From: Poriferisodalis sp965198245
Lineage (GTDB): Bacteria > Actinomycetota > Acidimicrobiia > Acidimicrobiales > Poriferisodalaceae
Assembly: GCF_965198245.1 (NCBI RefSeq)
Contig: NZ_OZ240249.1
Coordinates: 4,325,053 to 4,389,052 of the forward strand
Direction of reading: 5' to 3'
Length of the DNA stretch: 64,000 bases
In this document: positions 17,701 to 32,543 of the stretch, one piece after another
How the letters are laid out: each line of letters opens with the position of its first letter
How positions within the stretch are numbered: the first letter of the stretch is position 1
The notes under the pieces: generated by a model
Database searches by the model: none
What the model saw: the letters and a program-made list of their open reading frames with translations, nothing else
What the model was told of the DNA's origin: nothing
Made by a program: the position numbers and the translations under genes

Positions 17701-17949
17701 ATGGCGGTCGTTCACTTCTCGACCGACCAGCGCAAGCACACCGACCTTGCCGAGGTCACGATCGAGGCTGCGAACGTGCGCGATCTCGTGCGGCAGCTCT
17801 CAGAGCTCTACCCGTCGCTGAATGCGCATCTCGTCGAGACCTCGTCCACCGCGGTCGCCATCGACGGCGAGATCATCCCCGACCCGATGCTCGAAGCCCT
17901 CACCGAGACATCGGAGGTGCACTTGGTCCGCCCGCTTGCGGGCGGATAG
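17701..17949 (+). CDS. MoaD/ThiS-family small sulfur-carrier protein
   Basis: 82-residue beta-grasp protein ending in Gly-Gly (RPLAGG), the residues that are adenylated and thiocarboxylated in MoaD, ThiS and CysO. It also contains VRDLVRQLSELYPSL and VAIDGEII, typical of the family. It begins 30 bases after the molybdenum hydroxylase large subunit, so it may supply sulfur for molybdopterin or for cofactor sulfuration; a separate cysteine or thiamin role cannot be excluded. The 3' end and stop form a hairpin. Confidence 0.82.
   Translation: MAVVHFSTDQRKHTDLAEVTIEAANVRDLVRQLSELYPSLNAHLVETSSTAVAIDGEIIPDPMLEALTETSEVHLVRPLAGG
17928..17945 (+). terminator. Hairpin overlapping end of the MoaD-like gene
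   Basis: Perfect 7-bp stem CCGCCCG / CGGGCGG with loop CTTG, followed by an imperfect second copy of the same sequence at about 17959–17976. There is no clear T run, so it could terminate weakly or simply mark the end of the operon. Confidence 0.4.
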
Positions 17950-18223
17950 AACAGCACAGCGCCCGCTTGCGGACGCAACTGCACCTAGCAATGCTGTCGC
18001 TGATCCAGTATTGACCGACGCTGACGAGAGAACCGCTACTCAGTGGCCTTGGGATGGCCGGTGCTGGCTGCGGTCATCCAGATCGTTCGCTGGAACAGCC
18101 GCTGACACCTGATCCCAGCCCTTCGCTGCATCGTTGTTCGCAAAGCGGAAATCCCAGCCGTCCAATCGTGGCGGTGGCGCTACGCGTTCCCGGCGTCTCG
18201 GCAAGATGCTCGGCCTAACAGAC

Positions 18224-18682
18224 TCAGCCGGTCGGATACGGAACCGGCCCGCCGTGCGTCACCTCGATCGGTTCCGAAAGCCGACGCAGCAACTCGGGAT
18301 CGGCATAGACCTCGGCAGTCGACTGCCACTCACGCACCAGTTGAGCAACAGGTGCGTAATTCCCTACCGAGGCGGCCGCCAGGAGTTCCTGCGTCAACTC
18401 CTCCGCGAACAATTCACATTCCTCGCAGGGCAGGTAGGCCACCCATGGATACGCATCGCTCAAGGCCGCACTAATTGAACCTGGGCTGTGCATTGCCAGG
18501 TTTCGCAACAGTCGAGCGAGCGCGTCAAACGGCTCCGAGCGTGCGACGTCACGGTCGGCGCGGCACAGCCGAAGCGCAGGCGCGTTCCGTCGACGGAGCA
18601 CGACATCGTGCTCATCAAGTTCGGCCACCACCTCGTTCGGATGGCGCAAGAAATCCGAGAAGGTTCGCTCGATCACCGGCAT
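18224..18682 (-). CDS. Hypothetical protein with Phd-like antitoxin N-terminus
   Basis: 152 residues. The first 45 or so (MPVIERTFSDFLRHPNEVVA… with DVVLRRRNAPALRL) resemble the DNA-binding end of prevent-host-death (Phd/YefM) antitoxins; the rest is helical and not recognised. I chose ATG 18682 because AGGA lies about 10 bases upstream; a longer start at 18796 is possible. No toxin gene adjoins it, so it is not called a toxin-antitoxin system. It lies on the same strand just after rpsJ, with 169 bases between. Confidence 0.6.
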   Translation of the reverse strand: MPVIERTFSDFLRHPNEVVAELDEHDVVLRRRNAPALRLCRADRDVARSEPFDALARLLRNLAMHSPGSISAALSDAYPWVAYLPCEECELFAEELTQELLAAASVGNYAPVAQLVREWQSTAEVYADPELLRRLSEPIEVTHGGPVPYPTG

Positions 18683-18851
18683 GCGATCACGATTCCTGAA
18701 CTTTTTGAGAACTCGTGCACCAAGCGATGAGGTCTCTAGAGTCGCCTGCGAAGGCCTTGGAAACGTCCCTGCTGCGGCAAGCGCACGGGGTTGCACCCAT
18801 TCGGAAACACTCGCCCGCCGGGGGCGCAGGCCCTCGACAAGGGATGCGTCC

Positions 18852-19166
18852 CTAGGGCTGGACTTTGAGCTCGATCTCGACGCCGGCGGGCAGGTCGAGC
18901 CGCTGGAGCGAGTCGACCGTCTTGTCAGTGGGGTCGATCACGTCGATGAGGCGCTTGTGGATGCGCATCTCGAAGTGCTCGCGCGAGTCCTTGTCCTTGT
19001 GGGGTGACCGCACGACGGTGTAGCGGTGCTTCTCCGTCGGCAGCGGTATAGGCCCGCGGACCTTGGCGTTGGTGCGCAGCACCGTTTCGGTGATCTTCTG
19101 TGCGGACTGGTCCACGATCTCGTGGTCGTAGGCCTTGAGCCGCATCCGGATCCGAGGTGCTGCCAT
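18852..19166 (-). CDS. rpsJ: 30S ribosomal protein S10 (NusE)
   Basis: Small-subunit protein and transcription antitermination partner of NusB/NusG. The 104-residue product starts MAAPRIRMRLKAYDHEIVDQ and contains RGPIPLPTEKHRYTVVRSPH and REHFEMRIHKRLIDVIDP, with a standard C-terminus. It follows tuf by 25 bases. Normally it heads the S10 operon, but here the next gene is unrelated and rplC lies far downstream on the same strand, so S10 ends a tuf transcription unit. Confidence 0.97.
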   Translation of the reverse strand: MAAPRIRMRLKAYDHEIVDQSAQKITETVLRTNAKVRGPIPLPTEKHRYTVVRSPHKDKDSREHFEMRIHKRLIDVIDPTDKTVDSLQRLDLPAGVEIELKVQP

Positions 19167-19191
19167 TTGAACGCCTGACTCGTCGCTTCTG

Positions 19192-20376
19192 TTACTGAAT
19201 GATCTTGGTGACCCGGCCGGCACCGACGGTGCGGCCGCCCTCGCGAATGGCGAAGCGCAAGCCCTCGTCCATCGCGATCGGGTTGATGAGCTCAACCGTC
19301 ATCTCGGTGTTGTCGCCCGGCATGCACATCTCGGTGCCTGCGGGAAGCTCAACGACGCCGGTGATGTCGGTAGTGCGGAAGTAGAACTGCGGCCGGTAGT
19401 TCGAGAAGAACGGCTTGTGACGACCGCCCTCGTCCTTGTTCAGCACGTACACCTGTGCCTCGAACTTGGTGTGGGGCGTGATCGCGCCCTTGCGGGTGCA
19501 GACCTGGCCGCGCTCGACGTCATCCTTGCCGGTGCCTCGCAGCAGCAGCCCGACATTGTCGCCAGCCTGGCCGTGGTCGAGGATCTTGCGGAACATCTCG
19601 ACACCGGTGACCGTCGTGGACTGCGTGTTGCGGATGCCCACGATCTCGATCTCTTCGCCGGTGTTGATGATGCCCTGCTCGATCTTGCCGGTCACCACGG
19701 TGCCCCGGCCAGTGATCGAGAACACGTCTTCGATCGGCATCAGGAACGGGCGCTCGGTGTCGCGCTCGGGTTCGGGCACGTAGTCGTCCACCGCATTCAT
19801 CAGCTCGATGACTTGCTCGCCAGCGGCCGCGTCGCCCTCGAGCGCGTTCAGCGCGGAGACCTGAATCACGGGCACGTCGTCGCCGGGGAATTCGTACTCG
19901 CTGAGGAGCTCGCGCACCTCCAGCTCGACGAGCTCGAGCAGCTCCTCGTCGTCGACCATGTCGACCTTGTTGAGTGCGACCACGATGTACGGCACGCCAA
20001 CCTGACGGGCCAGCAGCACGTGCTCACGGGTCTGGGGCATCGGGCCGTCGGCAGCAGACACGACCAGGATGGCTCCGTCCACCTGGGCGGCGCCGGTGAT
20101 CATGTTCTTGATGTAGTCGGCGTGGCCGGGCATGTCGACGTGTGCATAGTGCCGGTTCGCCGTCTCGTACTCGACGTGAGCGATGGAAATCGTGATGCCG
20201 CGCTCGCGCTCTTCGGGTGCCTTGTCGATCTCGTCGAAGGCCGTTGCCTGGCCGCCGACCTGTTCAGCAAGGACACGCGTGATAGCAGCCGTCAAGGTTG
20301 TCTTGCCGTGGTCGATGTGTCCCATCGTGCCCACGTTGACGTGAGGCTTCGTCCGCTCAAAACGCTCTTTGGCCAT
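19192..20376 (-). CDS. tuf: Elongation factor Tu
   Basis: GTPase that brings aminoacyl-tRNA to the ribosome. 394 residues starting MAKERFERTKPHVNVGTMGH. G motifs: GHIDHGKTT (P loop), DMPGHADY, and NKVDMV. Switch I contains RGITISIAHVEYET. Length and C-terminus are normal (REGGRTVGAGRVTKI). It lies between fusA and rpsJ; a 182-base gap upstream holds a promoter-like sequence and a hairpin, so it may be expressed both with and apart from fusA. Confidence 0.98.
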   Translation of the reverse strand: MAKERFERTKPHVNVGTMGHIDHGKTTLTAAITRVLAEQVGGQATAFDEIDKAPEERERGITISIAHVEYETANRHYAHVDMPGHADYIKNMITGAAQVDGAILVVSAADGPMPQTREHVLLARQVGVPYIVVALNKVDMVDDEELLELVELEVRELLSEYEFPGDDVPVIQVSALNALEGDAAAGEQVIELMNAVDDYVPEPERDTERPFLMPIEDVFSITGRGTVVTGKIEQGIINTGEEIEIVGIRNTQSTTVTGVEMFRKILDHGQAGDNVGLLLRGTGKDDVERGQVCTRKGAITPHTKFEAQVYVLNKDEGGRHKPFFSNYRPQFYFRTTDITGVVELPAGTEMCMPGDNTEMTVELINPIAMDEGLRFAIREGGRTVGAGRVTKIIQ

Positions 20377-20467
20377 GTCGTACCCGCCTTTCGGGGTTCT
20401 GCTCGCCTAACGGAGGTGAGTGAGGTGCAGGGGATGCCTTTGATTCTTCACCGTGTTGAACGGTGAG

Positions 20468-20496
20468 AGGTTAGAGACGCCGTGGCCCAGTTCCAA
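20468..20496 (-). promoter_or_regulatory. Candidate promoter for tuf
   Basis: On the minus strand TTGGAA and TAACCT are separated by 17 bases, about 92 bases upstream of the tuf start. The match to the vegetative sigma-factor consensus is moderate (4/6 and 3/6). An independent tuf promoter after fusA is common in bacteria. Confidence 0.4.
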
Positions 20497-20537
20497 TAAA
20501 CCCGGCCAAATAACTCAGAAATCCGGACGGCTGTTGT

Positions 20538-20554
20538 GCCCGCCAACGGCGGGC
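20538..20554 (-). terminator. Hairpin directly after fusA
   Basis: Perfect 7-bp stem GCCCGCC / GGCGGGC with a 3-base loop, starting 5 bases past the fusA stop on the minus strand. There is no long T run, so it may be an attenuator that reduces readthrough to tuf rather than a full terminator. Confidence 0.45.
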
Positions 20555-20558
20555 CGGA

Positions 20559-22643
<2,085 letters not shown>

Positions 22644-22668
22644 CGCAGCGCTGCCCCGGTAGCTCAAA

Positions 22669-23139
22669 TCACCAGCGATAGTGCGCGAAGGCCTTGTTGG
22701 CCTCTGCCATGCGGTGCGTGTCTTCACGCCGCTTGGCAGCCGAGCCGGTGCCGTTGGAGGCATCCATCAGCTCATTCGCGAGACGTTCCGACATCGTGCG
22801 CTCGCGGCGTTCGCGGGAGAAGCCCACGATCCAGCGGATCGCCAGCGCGGTGGCGCGGCGGGGTCGCACTTCGACGGGCACTTGGTAGGTGGCGCCGCCA
22901 ACACGGCGACTCTTCACCTCGACTTGCGGGCGGGTGTTGTCGACCGCTCGCTTGAGAATCTCGAGCGGCTCGCCGCCCGTCCGCTCGCCGACGAGATCCA
23001 TGGCCTGGTACACGATGCGCTCGGCCAGCGATCGCTTGCCACGCCGCAGCACCTTGTTGATGAATTGGCTGACCAGCGTGGAGTCGTACACGGGGTCGGG
23101 AGCGATATCGCGGCGGGGCGCTGCACCGCGGCGAGGCAT
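22669..23139 (-). CDS. rpsG: 30S ribosomal protein S7
   Basis: Primary binder of the 16S rRNA 3' domain. 156 residues starting MPRRGAAPRRDIAPDPVYDS, with VSQFINKVLRRGKRSLAERI, NTRPQVEVKSRRVGGATYQVP and KREDTHRMAEANKAFAHYRW at the end. Standard length. Only one base separates it from the rpsL stop, so translation is coupled. Confidence 0.97.
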   Translation of the reverse strand: MPRRGAAPRRDIAPDPVYDSTLVSQFINKVLRRGKRSLAERIVYQAMDLVGERTGGEPLEILKRAVDNTRPQVEVKSRRVGGATYQVPVEVRPRRATALAIRWIVGFSRERRERTMSERLANELMDASNGTGSAAKRREDTHRMAEANKAFAHYRW

Positions 23140-23140
23140 G

Positions 23141-23512
23141 TCAGGACTCCCGCTTGGCGCCGTAGCGCGAGCGCGCCTGCCGGCGGGCGCTCACACCCGA
23201 AGCATCCAGCGCACCGCGAATGATCTTGTAGCGGACGCCGGGGAGATCCTTCACCCGGCCGCCGCGAACCAGAACGATGCTGTGCTCCTGGAGGTTGTGG
23301 CCCTCGCCCGGGATGTAGGCGGTCACCTCGACACCACTGGTGAGGCGCACGCGGGCAACTTTGCGCAAGGCGGAGTTTGGCTTCTTCGGCGTGTGCGTGT
23401 ACACGCGCGTGCAGACCCCGCGCCGCTGCGGCGATCCCTTCAACGCAGGCGTGCGAACCTTCGTCGACTTCGACTTGCGGCCCTTGCGGACCAGTTGCTG
23501 GATCGTGGGCAC
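23141..23512 (-). CDS. rpsL: 30S ribosomal protein S12
   Basis: Decoding-centre protein. 123 residues; core THTPKKPNSALRKVARVRLT has wild-type lysines at the positions altered in streptomycin-resistant mutants, and GVRYKIIRGALDASGV is also conserved. The start is a GTG at 23512 (VPTIQQLVRKGRKSKS); the ORF continues upstream but without family similarity. It lies 159 bases after rpoC. Confidence 0.96.
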   Translation of the reverse strand: MPTIQQLVRKGRKSKSTKVRTPALKGSPQRRGVCTRVYTHTPKKPNSALRKVARVRLTSGVEVTAYIPGEGHNLQEHSIVLVRGGRVKDLPGVRYKIIRGALDASGVSARRQARSRYGAKRES

Positions 23513-23671
23513 CAAGACCTCTGTGGCTGGGGAAGCTGTAAGTGGGACAGGTTTGCGGGCAGTGCCCGGCAAGTCTGAGGGGAGCCCCACCGGCAGCGCA
23601 CCTGACTGAGAGAGCAGGCTAGGCAGCGCGTCCCGACACGACAACCGCCAGCGACGAGACGACCAGGCCGT

Positions 23672-26600
23672 TCAGCTGGCGTCGGTGATCGACGCGACGT
23701 TCGCGTCGAGTCCCGTCTCGTCCAAATCGGTCTCGTCGCCGATCGAGGCCAGCCATGCGGCCGGATCCTCGGCGTCTTCGGACGACCAGAACTCCATCGG
23801 CTCGTACTCGGGGGCGACCGTCTCGATGTTGCGGTAGCAGTCCTGGCCCGTTCCCGCAGGAATGAGCTTGCCGATGATGATGTTCTCCTTGAGGCCCTTC
23901 AAGCTGTCGCGGCGCGACTCGATGGCGGCCTCGGTCAGCACGCGGGTCGTCTCCTGGAAGGAGGCAGCCGACAACCACGACTCGGTCGCCAACGACGCCT
24001 TCGTGATGCCCATGATGATCGGACGGCCCTCAGCGGGGCGGCTGCTTTGGGCCACCAGCTCGCGGTTGGCTTCGCGATAGATCCGCTGGTCGACCTGTTC
24101 GCCGGGCAGGAACGGCGAGTCACCCTGCTCGCCTACGAGCACTCGCCGGGTCATCTGGCGGATGATCAACTCGATGTGCTTGTCGTGGATCGACACGCCC
24201 TGTTCGCGGTACACCTTCTGGACCTCGGAAACGAGGTACTGCTGGGTCTCGCGCACACCGCGGATCTCGATGAGCTCCTTGGGATCGCGTGGTCCGTCCA
24301 CGAGCGGGTCACCAGCTCGGATGTCCTGACCGTCGACGACTGCTAGGCGTGACATCGACGGGACGGTGTAGGTGTCCTCGGAGCCGTCGTCACCGATGAC
24401 GTCGATCTGGCGGCCCCGACCGTCGTCCTCGCCGATGCGCACCACGCCCGAGCGGCGGGCCAGGACAGCCTTGCCGCGCGGGGTGCGCGCCTCGAACAGC
24501 TCCACGACGCGGGGCAGACCGCCAGCGATGTTCTCGCCGCCGATGACACCGCCGGTGTGGAAGGTGCGCATGGTCAGCTGCGTGCCGGGCTCGCCAATGG
24601 ACTGCGCGGCAATGACGCCGACCGCCTCGCCTACCTCGATCAGCTTGCCCGTTGCCAGCGATCCGCCATAGGCCTTGGCCGACACGCCGAATTCGGAGTC
24701 GTCGGTGAGGGGGGACAGCACACGCACCCCCGTGACCTCAGGATCGTCGCGCAGCGCAATCAGCTCGTCGTCACCGATCAGCCTCCCGGCTTCGAACACA
24801 GTGCCATCACTGAGCGTCACCTCCGCCGCGAGGCAGCGGCTGAACAGCCGCGTGTCAAGGTGCGTGCGCTTGTCCGGCCTGTCAGCGACGACGTCATCGA
24901 TCCACAGCCCGTTCACCGGACCAGGGCGGTCGAAAGGATTCTCGCTGTTGATGATGAGCTCTTGAGCCACATCGACCAGACGGCGGGTGAGATAGCCCGA
25001 GTCAGCGGTTCGCAACGCCGTGTCGACCAGACCCTTGCGGGCGCCTGGCGTGGAGATGAAGTACTCCAGTGTGGCGAGGCCTTCCCGGTACGAGGACTTG
25101 ATCGGGCGCGGGATGATGTCGCCACGAGGGTTGGCCACCAGCCCGCGGATCGCCGCGATCTGGCGCACCTGCATCATGTTTCCGCGGGCACCTGAGCCGA
25201 CCATCATGTCGATCGGGTTGAAGGTGGTCTTGGCCAGTTCAGCCTCGAGCGAACGCCGCACTTCGTCGGTGGCGTCGGTCCAGATCTCCACTTCCTTCTG
25301 ACGCCGCTCACCGTCGGTGATGATGCCGCGCCGGAACTGGGTCTCGACTCGCTCCGCCTCGCCTTCGTGTCGTTCGAGGATCTCGGCCTTGTCCGGTGGC
25401 GTGCGCACGTCGTCGACCGAGATCGTCAGACCTGAGCGGCTGGCGTAGGCGTAGCAGAGGTCCTTGATGTGGTCCAGGCTCGTCGCAATGTCGCTGGTGC
25501 TGTAGCTGTCTGAAAGCGTGCGAACGATCTTGCCCATTTCGCTCTTGCGGACAGCGCGATTGATGTACTCAAAGTCGTCGGGCAATGCGGCGTTGAACAG
25601 CGCACGGCCAGGCGTGGTCGCGATGAACCCGCCGTTACCGTCGCTGAGCTGTGGGATGCGCCATTCGATGAGCTGGTGCAGTCCAACCTGGGACCCCTCG
25701 AGCGCCCTCTCGATCTGGTGCAGGTGACGGAAGATGGGCTTGCCAGCGTCGGGATCGTTGAGATTGTTCTCATTGCTGCGCATGGGCAACTCGGTCAGGT
25801 AATAGCTGCCGATCAGCATGTCCTGGCTGGGCACGGTCATCGGGCGGCCGTCGGCCGGGCTCAGGATGTTGTTGGCCGACAGCATCAGGACCCGGGCTTC
25901 TGCCTGCGCCTCCGAGGACAGCGGCAGGTGAACGGCCATCTGGTCACCGTCGAAGTCGGCGTTGAACGCGGCGCACACCAGCGGGTGGATCTGGACTGCC
26001 TTGCCTTCCACCAGCAGCGGTTCGAAGGCCTGGATGCCCAGCCGGTGCAGCGTTGGCGCCCGGTTCAGCAGCACCGGGTGTTCCTTGATGACGTCCTCGA
26101 GCACGTCCCAGACGTCAGCGCGCCGGCGCTCCACCATCCGCTTGGCCGACTTGATGTTCTGGGCGATCTCCGAGTCAACAAGCCGCTTCATGACGAACGG
26201 CTTGAACAGCTCCAACGCCATCAGCTTGGGCAGCCCGCACTGGTGCAGGCGCAGCGTGGGCCCCGCAACGATGACCGACCGGCCCGAGTAGTCCACTCGC
26301 TTACCGAGCAGGTTCTGGCGGAAACGGCCTTGCTTGCCCTTCAACATGTCCGACAGCGACTTCAGCGCCCGGTTGCCGGGACCTGTCACAGGACGGCCTC
26401 TTCGACCGTTGTCGAACAGCGCATCCACCGCTTCTTGCAGCATGCGCTTCTCGTTGTTAACGATGATCTCGGGCGCCCGCAGATCCAGCAGACGCTTCAG
26501 CCGGTTGTTCCGGTTGATGACCCGGCGATACAGGTCGTTGAGATCGGACGTCGCGAAGCGGCCGCCGTCAAGCTGGACCATCGGCCGCAGGTCCGGCGGG

Positions 26601-27616
26601 ATGCACGGCACGGCATCGAGAATCATCGCCCGGGGATCGTTGATGCGACGACCGTGCTCGTCACGCCGGTTGAAGGCGCTCAGGATCTTGAGACGCTTGA
26701 TCGCCTTCTGCTTGCGCTGCGCGGACAGCGGACGTCGCCCGTCGGAGGCCTCGATGGCGGCTCGAAGCTCAGCCTCTTCAGTGTCGAAGTCCATGTTGGC
26801 CATGAGCTGCGCAATGGACTCGGCGCCCATACCGCCTTCGAAGTACTGGCCGTAGCGATCCTGCAGTTCGCGCCAGAGATCCTCGTCGTCAATGATCATC
26901 CGCTCGTGCAGATCTTTGAGCGCAGCAAACGCACGCTCGACGAGATCCTTTTCTTCGTCGGCTTCTTCGTCGAGTGCCTCGAGATCGCGTTCGGCCTCAC
27001 GCTGGGCCGACCGCAAGTCGCGCTCACGAGCGCCATCGGTCTCCAGTGATGCCAGCTCGCCTTCGAGCTCGCCAAGCCGTTCGGCCCGCCGCTCAGCGAG
27101 TTCCTCGTCAATGACGGCGATCTCCTCGGCCTTCTCGGCCTCGAGCCGCGGCAGGTCGGTGTGAAGTTTCTCGCTCTCAACCTTGGTGACGAGGTTCGCA
27201 GCAAAGTAGATAACGCGTTCCAGCGCCTTGGCCTTGAGCTCCTGGCGGGGATCGAGGCCGGTCAGGAAGTACGCCAGCCACGAGCGAGTGCCGCGCAGGT
27301 ACCAGATGTGCACCACCGGCGCTGCCAGCTCGATGTGGCCCATGCGCTCACGTCGCACCTTGGAGCGGGTGACCTCCACGCCGCAGCGCTCGCAGATGAT
27401 TCCCTTGAACCGGACGCGCTTGTACTTGCCGCAGCCGCACTCCCAGTCCTTGGTGGGACCGAAGATCTTCTCGCAGAACAAGCCGTCTTTCTCGGGCTTG
27501 AGCGTGCGGTAGTTGATGGTCTCCGGCTTGCGGACCTCGCCGTTGGACCATGTGCGGATGGCGTCGGCAGTCGCCAAGCCGATCCGGATGTCAGAGAAGT
27601 CGTTGACGTCGATCAT
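23672..27616 (-). CDS. rpoC: RNA polymerase beta' subunit
   Basis: Largest core subunit, 1314 residues, starting MIDVNDFSDIRIGLATADAI. The N-terminal zinc ribbon is in CGCGKYKRVRFKGIICERCG; the catalytic metal-binding loop is NADFDGDQMAVHLPL; the trigger-loop/bridge-helix segment is seen in GARGNMMQVRQIAAIRGLV and IGEPGTQLTMRTFHTGG. Residues about 145–245 form a charged coiled-coil stretch, as in actinobacterial proteins. It follows rpoB by 54 bases. The last 40 residues are acidic and not conserved. Confidence 0.98.
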   Translation of the reverse strand: MIDVNDFSDIRIGLATADAIRTWSNGEVRKPETINYRTLKPEKDGLFCEKIFGPTKDWECGCGKYKRVRFKGIICERCGVEVTRSKVRRERMGHIELAAPVVHIWYLRGTRSWLAYFLTGLDPRQELKAKALERVIYFAANLVTKVESEKLHTDLPRLEAEKAEEIAVIDEELAERRAERLGELEGELASLETDGARERDLRSAQREAERDLEALDEEADEEKDLVERAFAALKDLHERMIIDDEDLWRELQDRYGQYFEGGMGAESIAQLMANMDFDTEEAELRAAIEASDGRRPLSAQRKQKAIKRLKILSAFNRRDEHGRRINDPRAMILDAVPCIPPDLRPMVQLDGGRFATSDLNDLYRRVINRNNRLKRLLDLRAPEIIVNNEKRMLQEAVDALFDNGRRGRPVTGPGNRALKSLSDMLKGKQGRFRQNLLGKRVDYSGRSVIVAGPTLRLHQCGLPKLMALELFKPFVMKRLVDSEIAQNIKSAKRMVERRRADVWDVLEDVIKEHPVLLNRAPTLHRLGIQAFEPLLVEGKAVQIHPLVCAAFNADFDGDQMAVHLPLSSEAQAEARVLMLSANNILSPADGRPMTVPSQDMLIGSYYLTELPMRSNENNLNDPDAGKPIFRHLHQIERALEGSQVGLHQLIEWRIPQLSDGNGGFIATTPGRALFNAALPDDFEYINRAVRKSEMGKIVRTLSDSYSTSDIATSLDHIKDLCYAYASRSGLTISVDDVRTPPDKAEILERHEGEAERVETQFRRGIITDGERRQKEVEIWTDATDEVRRSLEAELAKTTFNPIDMMVGSGARGNMMQVRQIAAIRGLVANPRGDIIPRPIKSSYREGLATLEYFISTPGARKGLVDTALRTADSGYLTRRLVDVAQELIINSENPFDRPGPVNGLWIDDVVADRPDKRTHLDTRLFSRCLAAEVTLSDGTVFEAGRLIGDDELIALRDDPEVTGVRVLSPLTDDSEFGVSAKAYGGSLATGKLIEVGEAVGVIAAQSIGEPGTQLTMRTFHTGGVIGGENIAGGLPRVVELFEARTPRGKAVLARRSGVVRIGEDDGRGRQIDVIGDDGSEDTYTVPSMSRLAVVDGQDIRAGDPLVDGPRDPKELIEIRGVRETQQYLVSEVQKVYREQGVSIHDKHIELIIRQMTRRVLVGEQGDSPFLPGEQVDQRIYREANRELVAQSSRPAEGRPIIMGITKASLATESWLSAASFQETTRVLTEAAIESRRDSLKGLKENIIIGKLIPAGTGQDCYRNIETVAPEYEPMEFWSSEDAEDPAAWLASIGDETDLDETGLDANVASITDAS

Positions 27617-27670
27617 GCTGTGTATCTGGCCCTGTGTGTCGTGCGAGTTCTTGCGGTTCGGTTGCGCCGG

Positions 27671-31300
<3,630 letters not shown>

Positions 31301-31507
31301 CGGACTCTCCTAGCGGTTCAGTTGTGCGGGATGGGTCGCAGGCGACTGCCGACGGCCGTTGACGATTGAGCTCAAGCGCGCGCAGTCGCAGGTGTCCGCA
31401 GCAAACAGTGACCTCAACCCTGGGCCTCGATGCTGGGGACTGGTGGGGTGCGCGAAGGGAGAGGCCACCTGTGCCACGGCTAGAACGAGGCTATCCAGCC
31501 CCGGCGT

Positions 31508-31525
31508 GCGCCACAACCGTGGCGC
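31508..31525 (-). terminator. Attenuator-like hairpin between rplL and rpoB
   Basis: Perfect 7-bp stem GCGCCAC / GTGGCGC with a 4-base loop, located 33 bases after rplL in a 257-base gap. Partial terminators are known here in other bacteria, where they set the ratio of ribosomal protein to polymerase; that role is inferred by position. No long T run follows. Confidence 0.45.
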
Positions 31526-31557
31526 CGAGCTTGCGGCAAGCCGATGGCAGCGCGCGA

Positions 31558-31950
31558 CTAGGACAGCTCGACGGTGGCGCCGACAGCTTCGAGGGCCTCT
31601 TTGGCCTTGTCGGCGTCTGCGGACGGCACACCCTCGAGCACGGCCTTCGGAGCGGCCTCCACGAGATCCTTGGCCTCCTTGAGACCCAGACTCGTAAGCG
31701 AACGCACCTCCTTGATGACCTGCACCTTCTTGTCGCCGATGGCAGTCAGCATGACAGTGACCTCGTCGACGGCTTCGGGGGCGGCTTCGCCATCGCCGTC
31801 GGATCCGGCGGCACCGGCAGCCACCATCATCGGTGAGGCCACAGCGGCAGTGACGTCGAAGCGCTCTTCGAACGCCTTCTTCAGCTCGACCAACTCGAGC
31901 ACCGTCATGTTGCCGATGGCGTCGAGAATCTCTTCGGTGGATGTACTCAC
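31558..31950 (-). CDS. rplL: 50S ribosomal protein L7/L12
   Basis: Stalk protein that recruits translation GTPases. 130 residues; N-terminal dimerisation domain (TEEILDAIGNMTVLELVELK), an Ala/Gly-rich hinge, and the C-terminal domain with KVQVIKEVRSLTSLGLKEAK and AKEALEAVGATVEL. Its ATG overlaps the rplJ stop by four bases, the normal coupling for the L10–L12 pair. Confidence 0.97.
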   Translation of the reverse strand: MSTSTEEILDAIGNMTVLELVELKKAFEERFDVTAAVASPMMVAAGAAGSDGDGEAAPEAVDEVTVMLTAIGDKKVQVIKEVRSLTSLGLKEAKDLVEAAPKAVLEGVPSADADKAKEALEAVGATVELS

Positions 31951-32543
31951 TGGTTGTTCTCCGTTTCTGTTGAGTTCTCCGTGGAGTTGCGGTCAATCAG
32001 GGCCTGGACAAGACCGGACACTTCGCCGATCAGGTTGTTCATCATCGAAGCGAGCGCGTTGAGCGGCGCAGCGAATGCGCCGAGCATCTGTGCCATCAGC
32101 TCGTCGCGTGACGGCAGGTCGGCAAGTTCACGCACCTGGGCATCGTTGAGCAGGGTGCCTGCCAGCACGCCGCCTTTGATGACGAGCGCTTCGTGGGTGG
32201 TCGCGAACGTGCGGAGAGCCTTGGCGGCAGCGGAGGGATCCTTGCCGCAGAAGGCAAGTGCTGTCGGTCCCCCGACCAAGTCGAGCGTCCCGGGGGGCGC
32301 ATTTTCAGACAGCGCCCGGCGAACCAAGGTGTTCTTGTAGATCTTGTAGCGGCAGTCGGCATCGATGAGACGGCCACGCAAGTCGGCCATCGCGGCCACG
32401 TCGAGACCTCGGTACTCGGTGAACAGCACCGCTTCGGCCTCACCGAATCGCTCACGGACCTCGTCCACCACGGCGATCTTGTCGGCCCGCGGCGTACGTG
32501 GGTCGGCCTCCGTTGCTGTCGGCCCGCTCGTTGCTGTAGGCAC
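31947..32543 (-). CDS. rplJ: 50S ribosomal protein L10
   Basis: Anchors L7/L12 dimers to the ribosome. 198 residues, with RADKIAVVDEVRERFGEAEA at the start of the conserved domain and YKIYKNTLVRRAL typical of L10. The start is GTG 32543: a strong AGGAGG lies 8 bases upstream. The C-terminal part ends in an Asn/Thr/Glu-rich tail. The 294-base upstream region is probably the autoregulatory L10 leader. Confidence 0.95.
   Translation of the reverse strand: MPTATSGPTATEADPRTPRADKIAVVDEVRERFGEAEAVLFTEYRGLDVAAMADLRGRLIDADCRYKIYKNTLVRRALSENAPPGTLDLVGGPTALAFCGKDPSAAAKALRTFATTHEALVIKGGVLAGTLLNDAQVRELADLPSRDELMAQMLGAFAAPLNALASMMNNLIGEVSGLVQALIDRNSTENSTETENNQ

Noticed and set aside
18224..18682. Toxin-antitoxin pair
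   Set aside because: The Phd-like gene has no adjacent toxin; neighbours are rpsJ and a non-coding gap.
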